This document shows positions 17,401 through 27,800 of a stretch of 64,000 nt of DNA, piece by piece (position 1 is the first letter of the stretch; every line of letters begins with the position of its first letter). The stretch is taken from the NCBI GenBank assembly GCA_039816955.1, contig JBCBWU010000004.1, forward strand, positions 1-64,000, written 5' to 3'. A model generated the notes under the pieces. The model was given only the letters and a program-made list of their open reading frames with translations. It had not been told where the DNA came from and did not search any database. The DNA comes from Lewinella sp039816955. Its GTDB lineage: Bacteria; Bacteroidota; Bacteroidia; Chitinophagales; Saprospiraceae. Made by a program: the position numbers and the translations under genes.

Positions 17401-20400
17401 TTACCACCAGTTCAAAAGGAGCTGCTTGTTCATCGTAAGCCGCTAAAGTGGTCTGGGTAACTGCTTGCAGTGCAGTCAGAAAAGAATCCTTGGGTGACAA
17501 GGCGGTTCGAAGTGCCAGATTATTCACAAAAAAGCCAATGAGTGGCTCTATTTTTTTGTGCCCCCGATTGGCAATAGCGGTACCCACACAAATGTCGGTG
17601 GAGTTGGTGTAGCGATAAAGTAAGACTTTGAATATCGCCAGCAGCAGCATGAAGAGCGTGGCGCCATTTTGCTTGGCTAGTAATTGCAGCTTATCCTGTA
17701 GCTCGGCATTAAGTTCAAAGACAACGCGCTTGCAAACCGTCGTATTCACCGCAGGGCGGGTATAATCCGTTGGTAATTTCAGCGTATGGATATTGTCCAA
17801 CTTAGTTTCCCAATAGGATAGCTGCCGTGCCAATTGCCCTCCTTGTAAGGCCTGTCGCTCCCACTTACTGTAGTCTGCATACTGAATAGCTAATGGCGGC
17901 AGCTCAGACTTGAGTCCCTCATCGTATTCGCGATACAAGGCTCTTAGTTCACTGACCAGAATCGACAATGACCAAGCATCAAAAGCGATATGATGCACCA
18001 CGATGGCCAATACGTATTGATCTTCTCCAATTTTAAACAGGGATGAACGCAGCATAAAATCAAGCTCTAAATCAAAAGGCTTCGATATGATGGTCCGTAG
18101 CTCCTCCTCCAATGCTTTCGCTGCCAACGCTCTGATCTCTAGACTAAAAGCAGCTTCGCTTATCACTTTTTGAATTCCTTCCCCTTCATCTTCGTGGTAA
18201 GTAGTCCTCAGTATTTCGTGCCTTTGTAGAAGCCTGCGCAAAGCCTGATCTAGAGCTGCCAAATTGAGGGCACCCGTAATTTCAAGGATGTAAGGAATAT
18301 GGTACTGTGCGCTTCCCCCAAGCTGATCAATAAACCACAGCCTTTCCTGGGCATGGGAAAGCAATAATCGTTTAGCACTGCTCTTTGACAGATCAAGGGT
18401 ACTAGCGATTTCGGGCAGAGAGATGCAATGGTTAGCCAGGTCTCGGAGTATGGGATGGCTAAATACATCCTTTACCTTAACATTCTTCTGTAACGCCTCT
18501 TTCAGCGCTGTACACAAGCGGATCACCATTAGTGAATTTCCACCTAAATCGAAGAAGTTATCAGTAACACTGATCTGCTCCAGGCCTAAGAGAATTTGCC
18601 AATTTTCCATCAGTACACGCTCCACCCTATTCACTGGTGGGATAATCTCCCGTGGGAGGTTAACTTGACTGTCGATCCCCGGTAATTGAGCCCGATCCAG
18701 CTTACCGTTTGCGTTTAGCGGAAGTGTCTCCAAATTGAGGTAAAAGCTGGGCACCATATAAGCAGGTAGCACCGCTCTCAGTTGGCTACGAATTTCGCCA
18801 TTATCAATAGTCGCGCTTCCAGATACCAAGTAAGCCACCAGATGGTCTAAACCGTTCTTAGCCTTCACTGCTACCGCGACCTGTTTGATACCTAAATCCA
18901 GAGATAAAAGTGCATGTTCAATTTCGCCAAGCTCTATGCGAAATCCACGAACCTTGACCTGAAAATCCTTTCGTCCCAGATACTCAATATTACCATCAGT
19001 CTGCCAGCGGGCCGTATCGCCCGTCCGATACATTTTGGCTTCTGTTGTACCGGCAAAAGGATCAGGAAGAAACCTTTCCTGGGTCAGTTTTGACCTGTTT
19101 AAGTAGCCTTGGGCAACTTGGGCACCACCAATAAACAGTTCTCCCGGAATCCCAACACCACAAGGATTTCCTGCCCCGTCTAAAATATAGATTTGCGTAT
19201 TGCTAACGGGTTTTCCAATCGGTATGACCGTTGCAGTCTCCAACTCGTCATGCATTACATCAAAGCAAGTGACGTCAATAGCCGCTTCCGTTGGCCCGTA
19301 GAGATTATGCAGCTTTACTGCTGACTGGGAATATTGCTGAAATTTCTGGGCTTGGTGCAATTGCAAGGCCTCGCCACTGCATAGCACTCGACGTAGACAA
19401 GCAGGTGCCGTTTCTTGCACCCCTACCAAAAACGCCTCTAACATAGATGGTACGAAATGCACGCTGGTAACTCCTTGTGAAGCCATTAAAGTGTGTAGGT
19501 ATTCTACATCCATCTCCCCCCCAGGTCGAGCCACTACCAGTCGGGCTCCTACCATCAAGGGCCAAAAGAATTCCCATACCGACACATCAAAGCAAAAAGT
19601 TGTTTTTTGCAACAACACATCCTCCTGCGCATCCAGCTGAAAGTAATCCTGAGCCCACAACAGGCGATTCAATAGCCCCCCGTGGTTATTTTTTACGCCT
19701 TTGGGTTTACCGGTAGTCCCTGAGGTGTATATCACATAAGCCAGATCGTTTGGCAATACCTGCCAATTGGTATCAGGAAAGCTCATGTTAACAACGTTCA
19801 TCTTTTGCAAAACCTCCTCGTCGATAATCAAGCGGCACTGGCTGTCCTCCTGGATGAAATCGATGCGTTGTTTTGGATATTCCGGGTCGATCGGTACGTA
19901 GGCTCCGCCAGCTTTCAAAATGCCCAATAAGCTAATGACCATCCGTTCACTGCGATAGAGCTTCACCCCGATTAAGTTTCCCTTTTCCAACCCGTATTGG
20001 GAACGCAGACTATGGGCAAGTTGACTAGATTTTTCATCTAATTCTCGGTAGGTAAGCGTTTTGTTTTCAAAACTCACCGCAACCTTATCTGGACGTTGGT
20101 GAACTTGATCAAGAATATAATCAAGAATGGTTTTATTGGCAGGGTAAGCCGTTGCCGTATCGTTGAAATCAGCTAGCACTTTCTTTTGCTCAACTCCAGG
20201 CACATACGGAATTTCAGTAAGCGGAACCTTCTGGAAGCTAGTCACAACAGATGTAAACAATTCCTCGAAGTGCTGAAACAATCTTTCGATGAAGGCCTGT
20301 TCGTAGACATCACGATTGTGAATAAAATCACATCTAAGGTAACCCTCTGTTTCCTCATGCAAGATTTCCAAGTCAAACTTAGCAGTGCACTTACCCAACT

Positions 20401-23400
20401 CGCTGATACCTTCTTTATTATCAGGTCTGGTACTCGTCGTCCGTACCCGCTCGTCAAACGCCTTCAGACTGAGGAATATGTCAAACAAGATTGATCGACC
20501 GGGATTCCCTTTTACCGCCAAATCTTCCACCAGATTACTGAAAGGGTAATTCTGATGCTCAAAATCGGTCAAAACCAGGTCCTTCACCTTGGTATAGTAC
20601 GTCTGAAAAGAATCAGTTGGATCTACCGGAATCCGTAGGACCATCGTATTGACAAAAAAGCCAATTTGGTCATTGAGGTCCGAGTGATTACGTCCAAAGA
20701 CTGGCGTACCCAGCAGGATGTCCTTATTGCCGGTATACCGGAAGAACAACAAATTCCAGAGGCTCGCAAGGAGGATGAAAAGTGATCCACCGTTTTCTTC
20801 AATAAAGGCATTGGCCGAACGGAGTGCGGTCGGCTTGATGTAAGCCCGAACCGCATTTCCATTATTCGTTTTAAGCCTTGGCCGAGTCTTACTTGCAGGA
20901 AGGTCCAATACTGGCAGTACGCCCGCTAATCGCTCTTGCCAATACGTTTTGTGCCTGCGGTATTGATCCGTCAGCAGTTGTTGATTGAGCCAATCAACAT
21001 AGTCCTTGTACTGAATGTTGAGGTCCGGTAACGCTAGGGGCGCCTTTTGGGAGAAATGCACGTAGAGGGCACTCAAATCCCGTTGCAAAATATTCATCGA
21101 CCAGCCATCGCTTACAATATGATGCATATTGAAGTAGATGACACTAGAACGCTCTGCCAAGTGAAAAACCTGAAGTCTCAACAAAGGTCCTTCCGCAAGA
21201 TCAAAGGGTCTGAAGGCATCTTCCGTGACAAAGTCTTGCAGTAAAAGTCTAGGTTCCTCCCTTTCCCTTAAATCCCGATATTCTATTTCAATATACTTCT
21301 CGGTTGCCGGGTGTATAAATTGCCGTATCTCCCCTTGAGCATCCTGCCGAAATACAGTCCGCAAGGATTCATGACGCGCTACGAGTGCATCCATCGCCTT
21401 TTGCAAGGCAGGAATATCGTAGTCGACTGGCATTTCAAACACAAACGGCATGGTGTAAGCCGAGCCTTCCTCTTCCATCTGGGACAGTAACCATAATCTG
21501 GTCTGTCCCGCGGATAAGGGATAGTCTGCACGCTCTTCGATTTTGGGAATTTGCGAGAAACGTCTTTCTTCCGCCTGCCCGATCAAAAGTGCTTGTTCTT
21601 TCGGGGTATTCTGGGAAAAGAGATCTCTGATTTTGATCTCTACACCAAAAACCTGATGATACGCATTTTGCACCTTGAGCACTTTAAGGCTATTTCCACC
21701 CAGGGCAAAGAAATCGTCTTTCACCCCAATCTGACTTGCCCCTAAGACCTTCTCCCAAATCTTCACAATCGCCGCTTCTATCGGGTTAGTGGGGGCCTTG
21801 TAGTCTGCTTTTGCCAGATGGTCCACTGTGGGTTCTGGCAAGCTTCTCCTACTCACCTTACCCGAAGGCGTATAAGGGAACTCATCCAGAAAAATGAACA
21901 CCTGGGGGATCATATATTCGGGCAAGCAAAACTTCAATTCGTACTTGAGCTGTTGCTCTTCTAAACCAACTGCTTTAGTTAGGTAGGCAACAATGTATTC
22001 CGTTCCTCCTATAGGTTTTACTGCAACAACTACCTGTTCCAGTCGGAAAAGGTGCCGGATTTGATACTCAATTTCCGATAACTCAATGCGCCGACCTCTG
22101 ATTTTGGTTTGCTTATCCCGACGACCGACGAATTCCAGCGTTCCGTCGGGCAAGAGGCGTCCCAGGTCACCCGAAAAATACCTCCGGACTTTGCTGCGCT
22201 CGGTATCTGGTCGAAAAGCCTTCGCCGTTTCTTCGGGGCGATTTAAATAACGGAGGGCAAGAAATTCACTCTGGTGCACAATTTCACCGACACCGTATAC
22301 GCCTAATGGATCACCGTGTTCATCGACAATTTCAACTTCCGTATCAGCCACTGGTACGCCGATAGGAATATTTCTGGCATAAATCTCGTCGGCAAACGAC
22401 AGGAAGTTTTGGGTCGTGATCGTTGATTCGGTGGGGCCATAGCCGTTGATGAATAAGGCATGCGAACCGAAGTGTTCCTTAAACAACTCAAAGTCGAACT
22501 TATTAACGGCCTCCCCTCCTAATACGACCAAGCGCACACGGTCCAGACCGGATATCTTATCCTTGCCTAAAAAAGCCCGATAAACTGTAGGTACGCAGTG
22601 CAGCACGGTAATCCCCCTTTCCTGAATCCAGCTATCCAGGCTGTACAGACCTTGCGCCTCGACATCGTAAACATCTAGGGTAGCCCCATTCAAGAGCGCC
22701 CCGAAAACATCCATTACAGAGGCATCAAAAGTGTACTTTGGCAACAAACTCAAATGATCCGCAGTGGATAAATGAAGATTGTTGGTATACACCCTAATGA
22801 AGTGCAATACATTTCTGTGGCTCTGCACTACCCCTTTAGGTTGCCCGGTAGACCCGGAAGTATAAAGTACATATGCTTCCCCATGGGGTAAAGTGCTGGG
22901 GTCAAGTGGTTCAACCTCCGCGAGTTCGTGCGAGATAGGTATAAGACTTATCCCCAAATCTTCAACTATTTGCCTGGCGACTTGATCGTACTTCTCCGAA
23001 ACCAACAGGGCCTGGCAATTCGAATCCTTGAGAATAAATTTCAAGCGAGTTAGTGGAAAAGCCGGATCAAGCGGAACGTATACCTGCTCCGCCTTCAGGG
23101 CAGCCAACATTCCAACCACAGCATCAATTCCATGTTCCAACAGCAAGCCAATGCGGGCACCATCTGACCGGGATTGGCTCATAAGTGTGTGAGCAACAGC
23201 GTCGGTATGCTGGCCTAGTTCTTGGTAGGTTACTTCCTGCGCCCCTTGTCGAATAGCAATCTGATCTGGATCAATCGCCATAGCCTTCCTGAACCTTGCG
23301 GGAATGCTCTGTTCAATTTCTGTAGCGGCAAATGGTGTAAATGGCCAGTTGGGCTGCGCCATTGTCCGTTTAGCAAGCTTGGGAACTTGAAAAACCTTGA

Positions 23401-24883
23401 ACTCCTTAATCTTTCTTTCGGGATGCTGAATCACATCGCTTAACAGCACCAGGTACTCGTTCATCCAATATTCAATCGTTTCTGGCTTGAACAATTGGGC
23501 ATCGTAAACGCAATTGATCTCGTAAGCATTTTTAAAGCTGCGCAGATAGAATTCAATCTCAAAATTGGCGGCGTTCGACAGCTCTCCTTGTCGCGGTGAA
23601 AAATCACGGATCTCCCCTAAGGGTGCCTCAGCAAAATCGATCAGGTTGAAGAAAATGGAAGAGATGGGAAAATCGCGAGAATTCCTGGGATAATCCAGCT
23701 GATCAAGTATCAGTTCAAAGGGATAAGCCTGGTATTGTAGCCCCGCGAGGATGGTATTATTGACTGCCTGCAGCAATTGAAAATAGGAATGATCAAGCTG
23801 AATCTTGGTTCTCAACATCAAGGTATTCAGGAAAAAGCCGATCAAATCCTGAACTTGATCTTCATCGCGATTGGCGACGGGTGTACCCACAATAAGATCC
23901 GTTTCTCCGGTAATGCGATGGATCAGCAACGTGAAGGACGAAACGCAAAAAGCAAAGAAGCTGACGCTATACGTTTTGAGAAGTTGTTCGATACCGCTTT
24001 TGGCCTCAGCATTCAGATAAAAACGATAGAACCCTCCTCCCCCTGAGGAAGAAACTAAATCGGTTCGGTGGTAGTCCTGTGGCAGCCTGAGGTACGCTCG
24101 GGGTGACGCTAATTGCTCCGTCCAATATTGCTGATGTGCTGCGTAAGCCCCACCGGTTAGTTTTTGACTTTGCCAGAGGGCGAAGTCCTTGTACTGGATC
24201 GATAACTTAGGCAACTGCACCGATTGTTCCGCTTGCAGAGCGGCGTAGATAGCCAGCAAATCTCTGGTGAAAATCTGCTTAGACCAACCATCAGCAATAA
24301 TATGGTGCAAACTGTAAACCAAGGCAAAACGCCCTGGCTCTTCGATGATACGAACATTAAAAAGCGGCCAGTACTGTAGATCGAACAAGTGCGTATATAC
24401 CTCCCTTTCAACGGTAGTGAGTTCTTCCGTAGTCACCGCTGGCAGCTTGAAGGCAACATCATTCAAGACCTTTTGTCGGGGCTCACCTTCGTGCTCGACA
24501 AAAACCGTACGCAATATTTCGTGCCGTTCAATGAGTTGATTTACTGATGCCTCAAATAGTTCTAGATCTAAACTAGTACGTAGAAAATCCTTACCGGTAA
24601 CGTTTCTGGCGTTAGAAGTACCCTCTAACTGATCAAGCAGCCAGAGTCGCTGCTGTGATGGAGACAAGTCATAATCCGCCTGCATAGGTGCGCTCTCGAT
24701 ATTGGCAGTGACTGACTTCTCCCCGTATTTTCTTAAATAATCTAGTAAGGACTGTTTGTTGGCTCTCATCTCGGCCACCAAATCCGGGTCTAGGCTGTCT
24801 CCACTAAAGGAAACAACGAGTTCATCCCCATCAGCCGACAAGCGGATGTTTGCCCGTAATAGCTTATCGATCAGATCTTTCAT
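14453..24883 (-). CDS. NRPS 5: TubC-C-A-PCP / C-A(Ser)-PCP / C-A-PCP-TE, terminal synthetase
   Basis: Final nonribosomal peptide synthetase, 3476 aa. Residues 1-~55 are a TubC-type beta-hairpin docking domain. Three complete elongation modules follow, with condensation His-His motifs at ~194 (HHIIADGWS), ~1254 (HHIVSDGWS) and ~2296 (HHIAFDAWS). Carrier serines sit at ~1064, ~2115 and ~3154. A releasing thioesterase (~3225-3476) has Ser near 3283 in IGYSFGAY. No epimerization domain is present, so the residues added here should stay L unless a condensation domain is dual-function. All three A domains keep the A3, A5, A7 and A10 motifs. Hand-read codes are DAMHVGGITK (unassigned), DVWHLSLIDK (Ser) and DAEHIGEVTK (unassigned; Glu at position 239 suggests a basic side chain). 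It begins 4 nt after the upstream megasynthase. The TE may hydrolyse or cyclise the product. Confidence 0.96.
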   Translation of the reverse strand: MKDLIDKLLRANIRLSADGDELVVSFSGDSLDPDLVAEMRANKQSLLDYLRKYGEKSVTANIESAPMQADYDLSPSQQRLWLLDQLEGTSNARNVTGKDFLRTSLDLELFEASVNQLIERHEILRTVFVEHEGEPRQKVLNDVAFKLPAVTTEELTTVEREVYTHLFDLQYWPLFNVRIIEEPGRFALVYSLHHIIADGWSKQIFTRDLLAIYAALQAEQSVQLPKLSIQYKDFALWQSQKLTGGAYAAHQQYWTEQLASPRAYLRLPQDYHRTDLVSSSGGGGFYRFYLNAEAKSGIEQLLKTYSVSFFAFCVSSFTLLIHRITGETDLIVGTPVANRDEDQVQDLIGFFLNTLMLRTKIQLDHSYFQLLQAVNNTILAGLQYQAYPFELILDQLDYPRNSRDFPISSIFFNLIDFAEAPLGEIRDFSPRQGELSNAANFEIEFYLRSFKNAYEINCVYDAQLFKPETIEYWMNEYLVLLSDVIQHPERKIKEFKVFQVPKLAKRTMAQPNWPFTPFAATEIEQSIPARFRKAMAIDPDQIAIRQGAQEVTYQELGQHTDAVAHTLMSQSRSDGARIGLLLEHGIDAVVGMLAALKAEQVYVPLDPAFPLTRLKFILKDSNCQALLVSEKYDQVARQIVEDLGISLIPISHELAEVEPLDPSTLPHGEAYVLYTSGSTGQPKGVVQSHRNVLHFIRVYTNNLHLSTADHLSLLPKYTFDASVMDVFGALLNGATLDVYDVEAQGLYSLDSWIQERGITVLHCVPTVYRAFLGKDKISGLDRVRLVVLGGEAVNKFDFELFKEHFGSHALFINGYGPTESTITTQNFLSFADEIYARNIPIGVPVADTEVEIVDEHGDPLGVYGVGEIVHQSEFLALRYLNRPEETAKAFRPDTERSKVRRYFSGDLGRLLPDGTLEFVGRRDKQTKIRGRRIELSEIEYQIRHLFRLEQVVVAVKPIGGTEYIVAYLTKAVGLEEQQLKYELKFCLPEYMIPQVFIFLDEFPYTPSGKVSRRSLPEPTVDHLAKADYKAPTNPIEAAIVKIWEKVLGASQIGVKDDFFALGGNSLKVLKVQNAYHQVFGVEIKIRDLFSQNTPKEQALLIGQAEERRFSQIPKIEERADYPLSAGQTRLWLLSQMEEEGSAYTMPFVFEMPVDYDIPALQKAMDALVARHESLRTVFRQDAQGEIRQFIHPATEKYIEIEYRDLREREEPRLLLQDFVTEDAFRPFDLAEGPLLRLQVFHLAERSSVIYFNMHHIVSDGWSMNILQRDLSALYVHFSQKAPLALPDLNIQYKDYVDWLNQQLLTDQYRRHKTYWQERLAGVLPVLDLPASKTRPRLKTNNGNAVRAYIKPTALRSANAFIEENGGSLFILLASLWNLLFFRYTGNKDILLGTPVFGRNHSDLNDQIGFFVNTMVLRIPVDPTDSFQTYYTKVKDLVLTDFEHQNYPFSNLVEDLAVKGNPGRSILFDIFLSLKAFDERVRTTSTRPDNKEGISELGKCTAKFDLEILHEETEGYLRCDFIHNRDVYEQAFIERLFQHFEELFTSVVTSFQKVPLTEIPYVPGVEQKKVLADFNDTATAYPANKTILDYILDQVHQRPDKVAVSFENKTLTYRELDEKSSQLAHSLRSQYGLEKGNLIGVKLYRSERMVISLLGILKAGGAYVPIDPEYPKQRIDFIQEDSQCRLIIDEEVLQKMNVVNMSFPDTNWQVLPNDLAYVIYTSGTTGKPKGVKNNHGGLLNRLLWAQDYFQLDAQEDVLLQKTTFCFDVSVWEFFWPLMVGARLVVARPGGEMDVEYLHTLMASQGVTSVHFVPSMLEAFLVGVQETAPACLRRVLCSGEALQLHQAQKFQQYSQSAVKLHNLYGPTEAAIDVTCFDVMHDELETATVIPIGKPVSNTQIYILDGAGNPCGVGIPGELFIGGAQVAQGYLNRSKLTQERFLPDPFAGTTEAKMYRTGDTARWQTDGNIEYLGRKDFQVKVRGFRIELGEIEHALLSLDLGIKQVAVAVKAKNGLDHLVAYLVSGSATIDNGEIRSQLRAVLPAYMVPSFYLNLETLPLNANGKLDRAQLPGIDSQVNLPREIIPPVNRVERVLMENWQILLGLEQISVTDNFFDLGGNSLMVIRLCTALKEALQKNVKVKDVFSHPILRDLANHCISLPEIASTLDLSKSSAKRLLLSHAQERLWFIDQLGGSAQYHIPYILEITGALNLAALDQALRRLLQRHEILRTTYHEDEGEGIQKVISEAAFSLEIRALAAKALEEELRTIISKPFDLELDFMLRSSLFKIGEDQYVLAIVVHHIAFDAWSLSILVSELRALYREYDEGLKSELPPLAIQYADYSKWERQALQGGQLARQLSYWETKLDNIHTLKLPTDYTRPAVNTTVCKRVVFELNAELQDKLQLLAKQNGATLFMLLLAIFKVLLYRYTNSTDICVGTAIANRGHKKIEPLIGFFVNNLALRTALSPKDSFLTALQAVTQTTLAAYDEQAAPFELVVKRTIGQRDRSRSPLFQTMFLLQNAALLPSVELGNTQIAIRSHDIIRSEYDLTLAAYELNDRLAFNVDYCVDLFSEERMQRLATHYQNLVEALIADPTQKISHLRLIPETEKRQIVQQFNPGQELDCEFHNIKDWFENQVLSNPQAVALELGDDTMSYAELNASANQLAHCLLDSGVTTGSIIPLCTNKSFDMVVAILGIIKAGAAYLPIDVEFPAKRAAFIVGEAAAPLILTHRKYAQKFNGVGTRIYELESLSVSGYSDQNPAIQIAPKELLYVIYTSGTTGQPKGVMVEHQSVTHLIAALSEKYAIRSTERIFQFSNYSFDASVEQMFLALLNSATLILYPAENPEVKLKIADIVQQHKVSHFHATPSFLETIVDFSAFKNLNRVIAGGEVCSPDLAKRVAPYADFYNEYGPTETTVTSIVHQYSSSTADSPSLPIGRPIANTHLWVLSDSQNVQPVGVEGELYIGGKGVARGYLNRPDLTTEKFVENPFVVGEKMYRTGDLVRWRSDGKLEFIGRRDRQVKIRGYRIELTAIESHLREIPEIKDVIVTTKKTGAGHQNLIVFWIKKSPIEVATIKQNLSAYLPAYMVPQQYVEVDQFPMNSNGKTDFKALLAMDVRAEITADFPSTQLTEQLTRIWQDLLQTQHIGLRDNFFEIGGDSILSIKMLSQVKALGYEIALGDLFAFQTIADLAQKIEGGSVPVANAANTSVTQKEVVFIPGLGGSPLALYALGGLLTANDPLLRVHYLTDPRFENGAAEKQLSIKELAALYVAVLKERIASQTVILIGYSFGAYVGYEMSKLLAASEIKLDAFIILDANAPHQNTFDLFEQDDTYTDKVFSSLKALAAINEIPFSFEREDFLNKDEATILQLIQDRMSSQLDMSFDVEKLLAVYTRNGEATLAWEDDQKYPLITKTLLLKTQKDLEQLSLEKQAIYQLHDYGWGALIDGEFEATFVDGTHQSMLKSPHVDELYSIITKETNG
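14456..18370 (-). other. Module C-A-PCP-TE (last residue and release)
   Basis: Condensation domain with HHIAFDAWS, where Ala replaces the Gly of HHxxxDG; this is tolerated in some active domains. The adenylation domain has YTSGTTGQPKG near 16,555 and NGKTD near 15,590. The pocket read from the sequence is DAEHIGEVTK. The DAExIG pattern recalls Lys/Orn-type codes (BacB Lys is DAESIGSVCK), so a basic residue is a weak guess. The carrier motif is EIGGDSILS. The thioesterase with GYSFGAY ends the assembly line. Confidence 0.85.
18400..21525 (-). other. Module C-A(Ser)-PCP
   Basis: Condensation motif HHIVSDGWS, adenylation signature YTSGTTGKPKG near 19,710, carrier motif DLGGNSLMV. The pocket residues give DVWHLSLIDK, the canonical serine code, from the blocks FDVSVWEFF, VHFVPS, VLCSGE, NLYGPTE and AAID. 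The A domain is visibly similar to the first A domain of the upstream megasynthase. Confidence 0.9.
21560..24883 (-). other. Module TubC dock-C-A-PCP accepting the reduced ketide
   Basis: The docking domain is followed by a condensation domain with HHIIADGWS that must accept the beta-hydroxy acyl chain from the upstream KR-containing PKS module. The adenylation domain has YTSGSTGQPKG near 22,855 and SGKVSR near 21,855. Pocket DAMHVGGITK has no code I can name; a Met at the 239 position and two glycines suggest a roomy pocket. The carrier motif is ALGGNSLKV. Confidence 0.85.
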
Positions 24884-24887
24884 CTTC

Positions 24888-27800
24888 TTACAGCCGGATT
24901 TGATTGGTATTGTTCTCCTCTTTGTCCGTCGGAGAGATATCGTTAATCCTCAGCGCCAGTTCTATCTCCGTAGCAAGTAGGCGAATGGTGCTTTTATCAA
25001 ATAATTCCTTCAAGCCAATTTCCAAGTCAAAAGCCGCATTGATCTTTTTTAAGATTGAAATCGCCTTGAGGGAATCTCCACCCAACTCAAAGAAAGAATC
25101 GTTTACGCCCACCTGCTGGTAACCAAAGAAGGCTTGCCAGATATCCTGTATCTTCTCTTCCACTTCGGTCTGTGGTTCTTCGTAGGGTGTACTTAAATCG
25201 AGTCTATTCAAGTCCAAAAGCAGTACGGATTCTTCCTCTACTTGTTCTACGGCCTTGTCTATAGTATTTTCCCGGGCAAAGGCAATCATAGCCTCCAGGC
25301 TCCGAATGGATACCACCAATTGAGGAACGTCTTGTTGTAGAGCCTCTACAAGAATCTGTAGACCTTGCTCATTGGTCATACCCACTTTAATGTGCGTCTT
25401 GGCACTTTCAGTGTTGAAGCGTTCAATATTCTTGATGGCCATACCCTGCTCTTTCCACACATCCCACAGTATGCTCACCATTTTTGTTGTTCCGGTCTGC
25501 GCCTGCGCAAAATGATTTTGAAACAGATTGGCAGCAACGTAGCCCACCTGGCCATAGGGCGCTACAATAGTGGCCAAGGAAGAGCAATTGACAAAGAAGC
25601 TTGGCCAATAATCCACGGTGGACTTAAAGAGGTTTACTGTGCCACTTACTTTGGGCAAGAAGATTTCTTCACAATCCTCTACGATTCTGTCCTTGATGAA
25701 ACCTGCGTAATCAGCGACACCTGCGGCGTGGATCACCCCATCAATTGAGGTTTGACCGAGTTGCTGCAAAGCCTTTGCAATCTCTTCTGATAAAGAAACC
25801 GAGTCAGCTAGGTTATTTTGAACAAACACTGCGGAGGAGTGCGGTAAGCCTGACGACGGCGAAGACCTGCCCACCAGGATCAAATGAGCATCATAAACAC
25901 TACTGAGATACTCGCTAAAGGCTTGCCCCATTCCACCACTAGCACCGGTGATCAGGTAGACGCCTCCCCGCTGTAACGCCAACTCCTCTTCCTTCGGAAC
26001 GGCAGGTATCCTAGCAAAAGAAGGTACCCACGTTCGCCTACCGCGAACACCGATCACCTCCTCCACGCCAACACAGCTGATCTGTTCATAGACCCGCTGT
26101 ACCAGCGACAAATCATTTTGCAAATCAGTCAAGGCAAAATCAATGCAGAGGGTATTTACCTCATCGTATTCCTTGGGAATGACCTTTAAAGCTCCCAGCG
26201 CGGTCGCTTTTTCGGGCTGAAGATGCTCCGTCCCCAGAATACTGAAAATGCCGTTGGAGATAAATACAATGTCCAGCTGAACTGCACCTTTTTCAGCCAG
26301 TAGGCGCATACAATTCAGAATTGTGTAATAGCCCCGGTTCTGCGCTTCTTGGAGCAAGTGTGCGGGTGCTACCTGTTGTTCCATCCCCACCGTCCAACTA
26401 CAGATCAACCGGCCTTTTTCTTGCATTAGATCTTCGCCAAGAAAGGCAAAGACTTGTCGGAGTTCCGCTATATTGATCGGATCGGCTACAAGCGCTTGCT
26501 TACCAGATGGATGCTGTAGTTCATCCCAGTGTAGATAGATGATCCAAGTATTATCCTCATCCAGGAGTGAAACTAACTCCTTGGAAAACTCATCCTGCCC
26601 AGCCAATACAATGGTCCAGGCTGCCTGTGTATCAGTAGGCACCGGTCGGGCTTGCTTCCACTGTGGTTCGTAGATCCAATTCTCGTATCGATCACTGATC
26701 GCAGGGGTGCCAGTAGCCCAACCACCAGCCTTTAGTTTAGCCTGTAGATCGACTCTGGCAGGAAGCTGATATTTATCAAAACAATAGGTGGGTGCAGTAA
26801 TCTTCCTTAGCTCTTCCGCCTGATAGAACCCTTCCCAATCTACGTTTAGCCCCAGACTCCACAACCTTCCTACTGTTTTGAGCAGAAAAGCATCATCATC
26901 TTCCTCTTTTTGATGGCTTTGAAGAGAAGAAAAGACCAGATGCTCCGTAGGAACAAAGAGAGAATGTTCGCGCAGAAAATTCGTCAAAATCTTGCCTGGC
27001 CCTATTTCAATGAAGACAAAGCTTCCTTTTTCAAAAGTAGTCTTCAAGGCAGTGGCGTAATGAATGGTACTGTTGAGGTGTCTGGCCCAATAGCCTGGGT
27101 TCGTCATTAATTCTGGCGTGACCTCTTCCCCAGTCACCCCGGAAATCATGGGAATCGTGGGCTGACTGAAGGTTACTCCGCTAATGGCATCCAGATACTC
27201 CTCCACCAAATGATCCATCATATAGGAATGGAAAGCGTGCTCTACTTTTAGTGCTCTAAAAGTGATTTGCCTTTCTTCCAACTGGTTAGCAAAATCATCA
27301 ATATCCTTTGGCCGACCAGACAATACAGCGGTATTCTCTGTATTGATAAGGGCCACAGAAATTTTATCCGTGAGCAAATCTTCTACCTCATCAAGTGGGC
27401 ATTCAATCATGATCATCTTACCAGGCTCCACTTTCTTTACCAGCTCCGCTCTGGACAGTAGCATCAACAGTCCGTCTTCGAAGGAGAATACACCACTCAG
27501 GCAGGCCGCAACGTATTCTCCCAAACTGTGCCCAACGAGCAAATCAGGTTGTAGTCCCCAACTCATTAAAAGACGGGCTACAGCATACTCGACGATGAAT
27601 AGCAAGACGTGTGCATTGCCCGTTTGGTGAATCAGATCGACGGATGGGGCATCTTTAAGGGTATAGCCGATGATCGGTGCGTAATCCTTTCCCGTTTTTT
27701 CTTTCAGATAGGCCAGTCCCTGGTCCACATAATCCCGAAAGACAGGCTCGTGGCCGTACAGATCATGCGCCATCTGGTAATGCTGACCACCTTGGCCCTG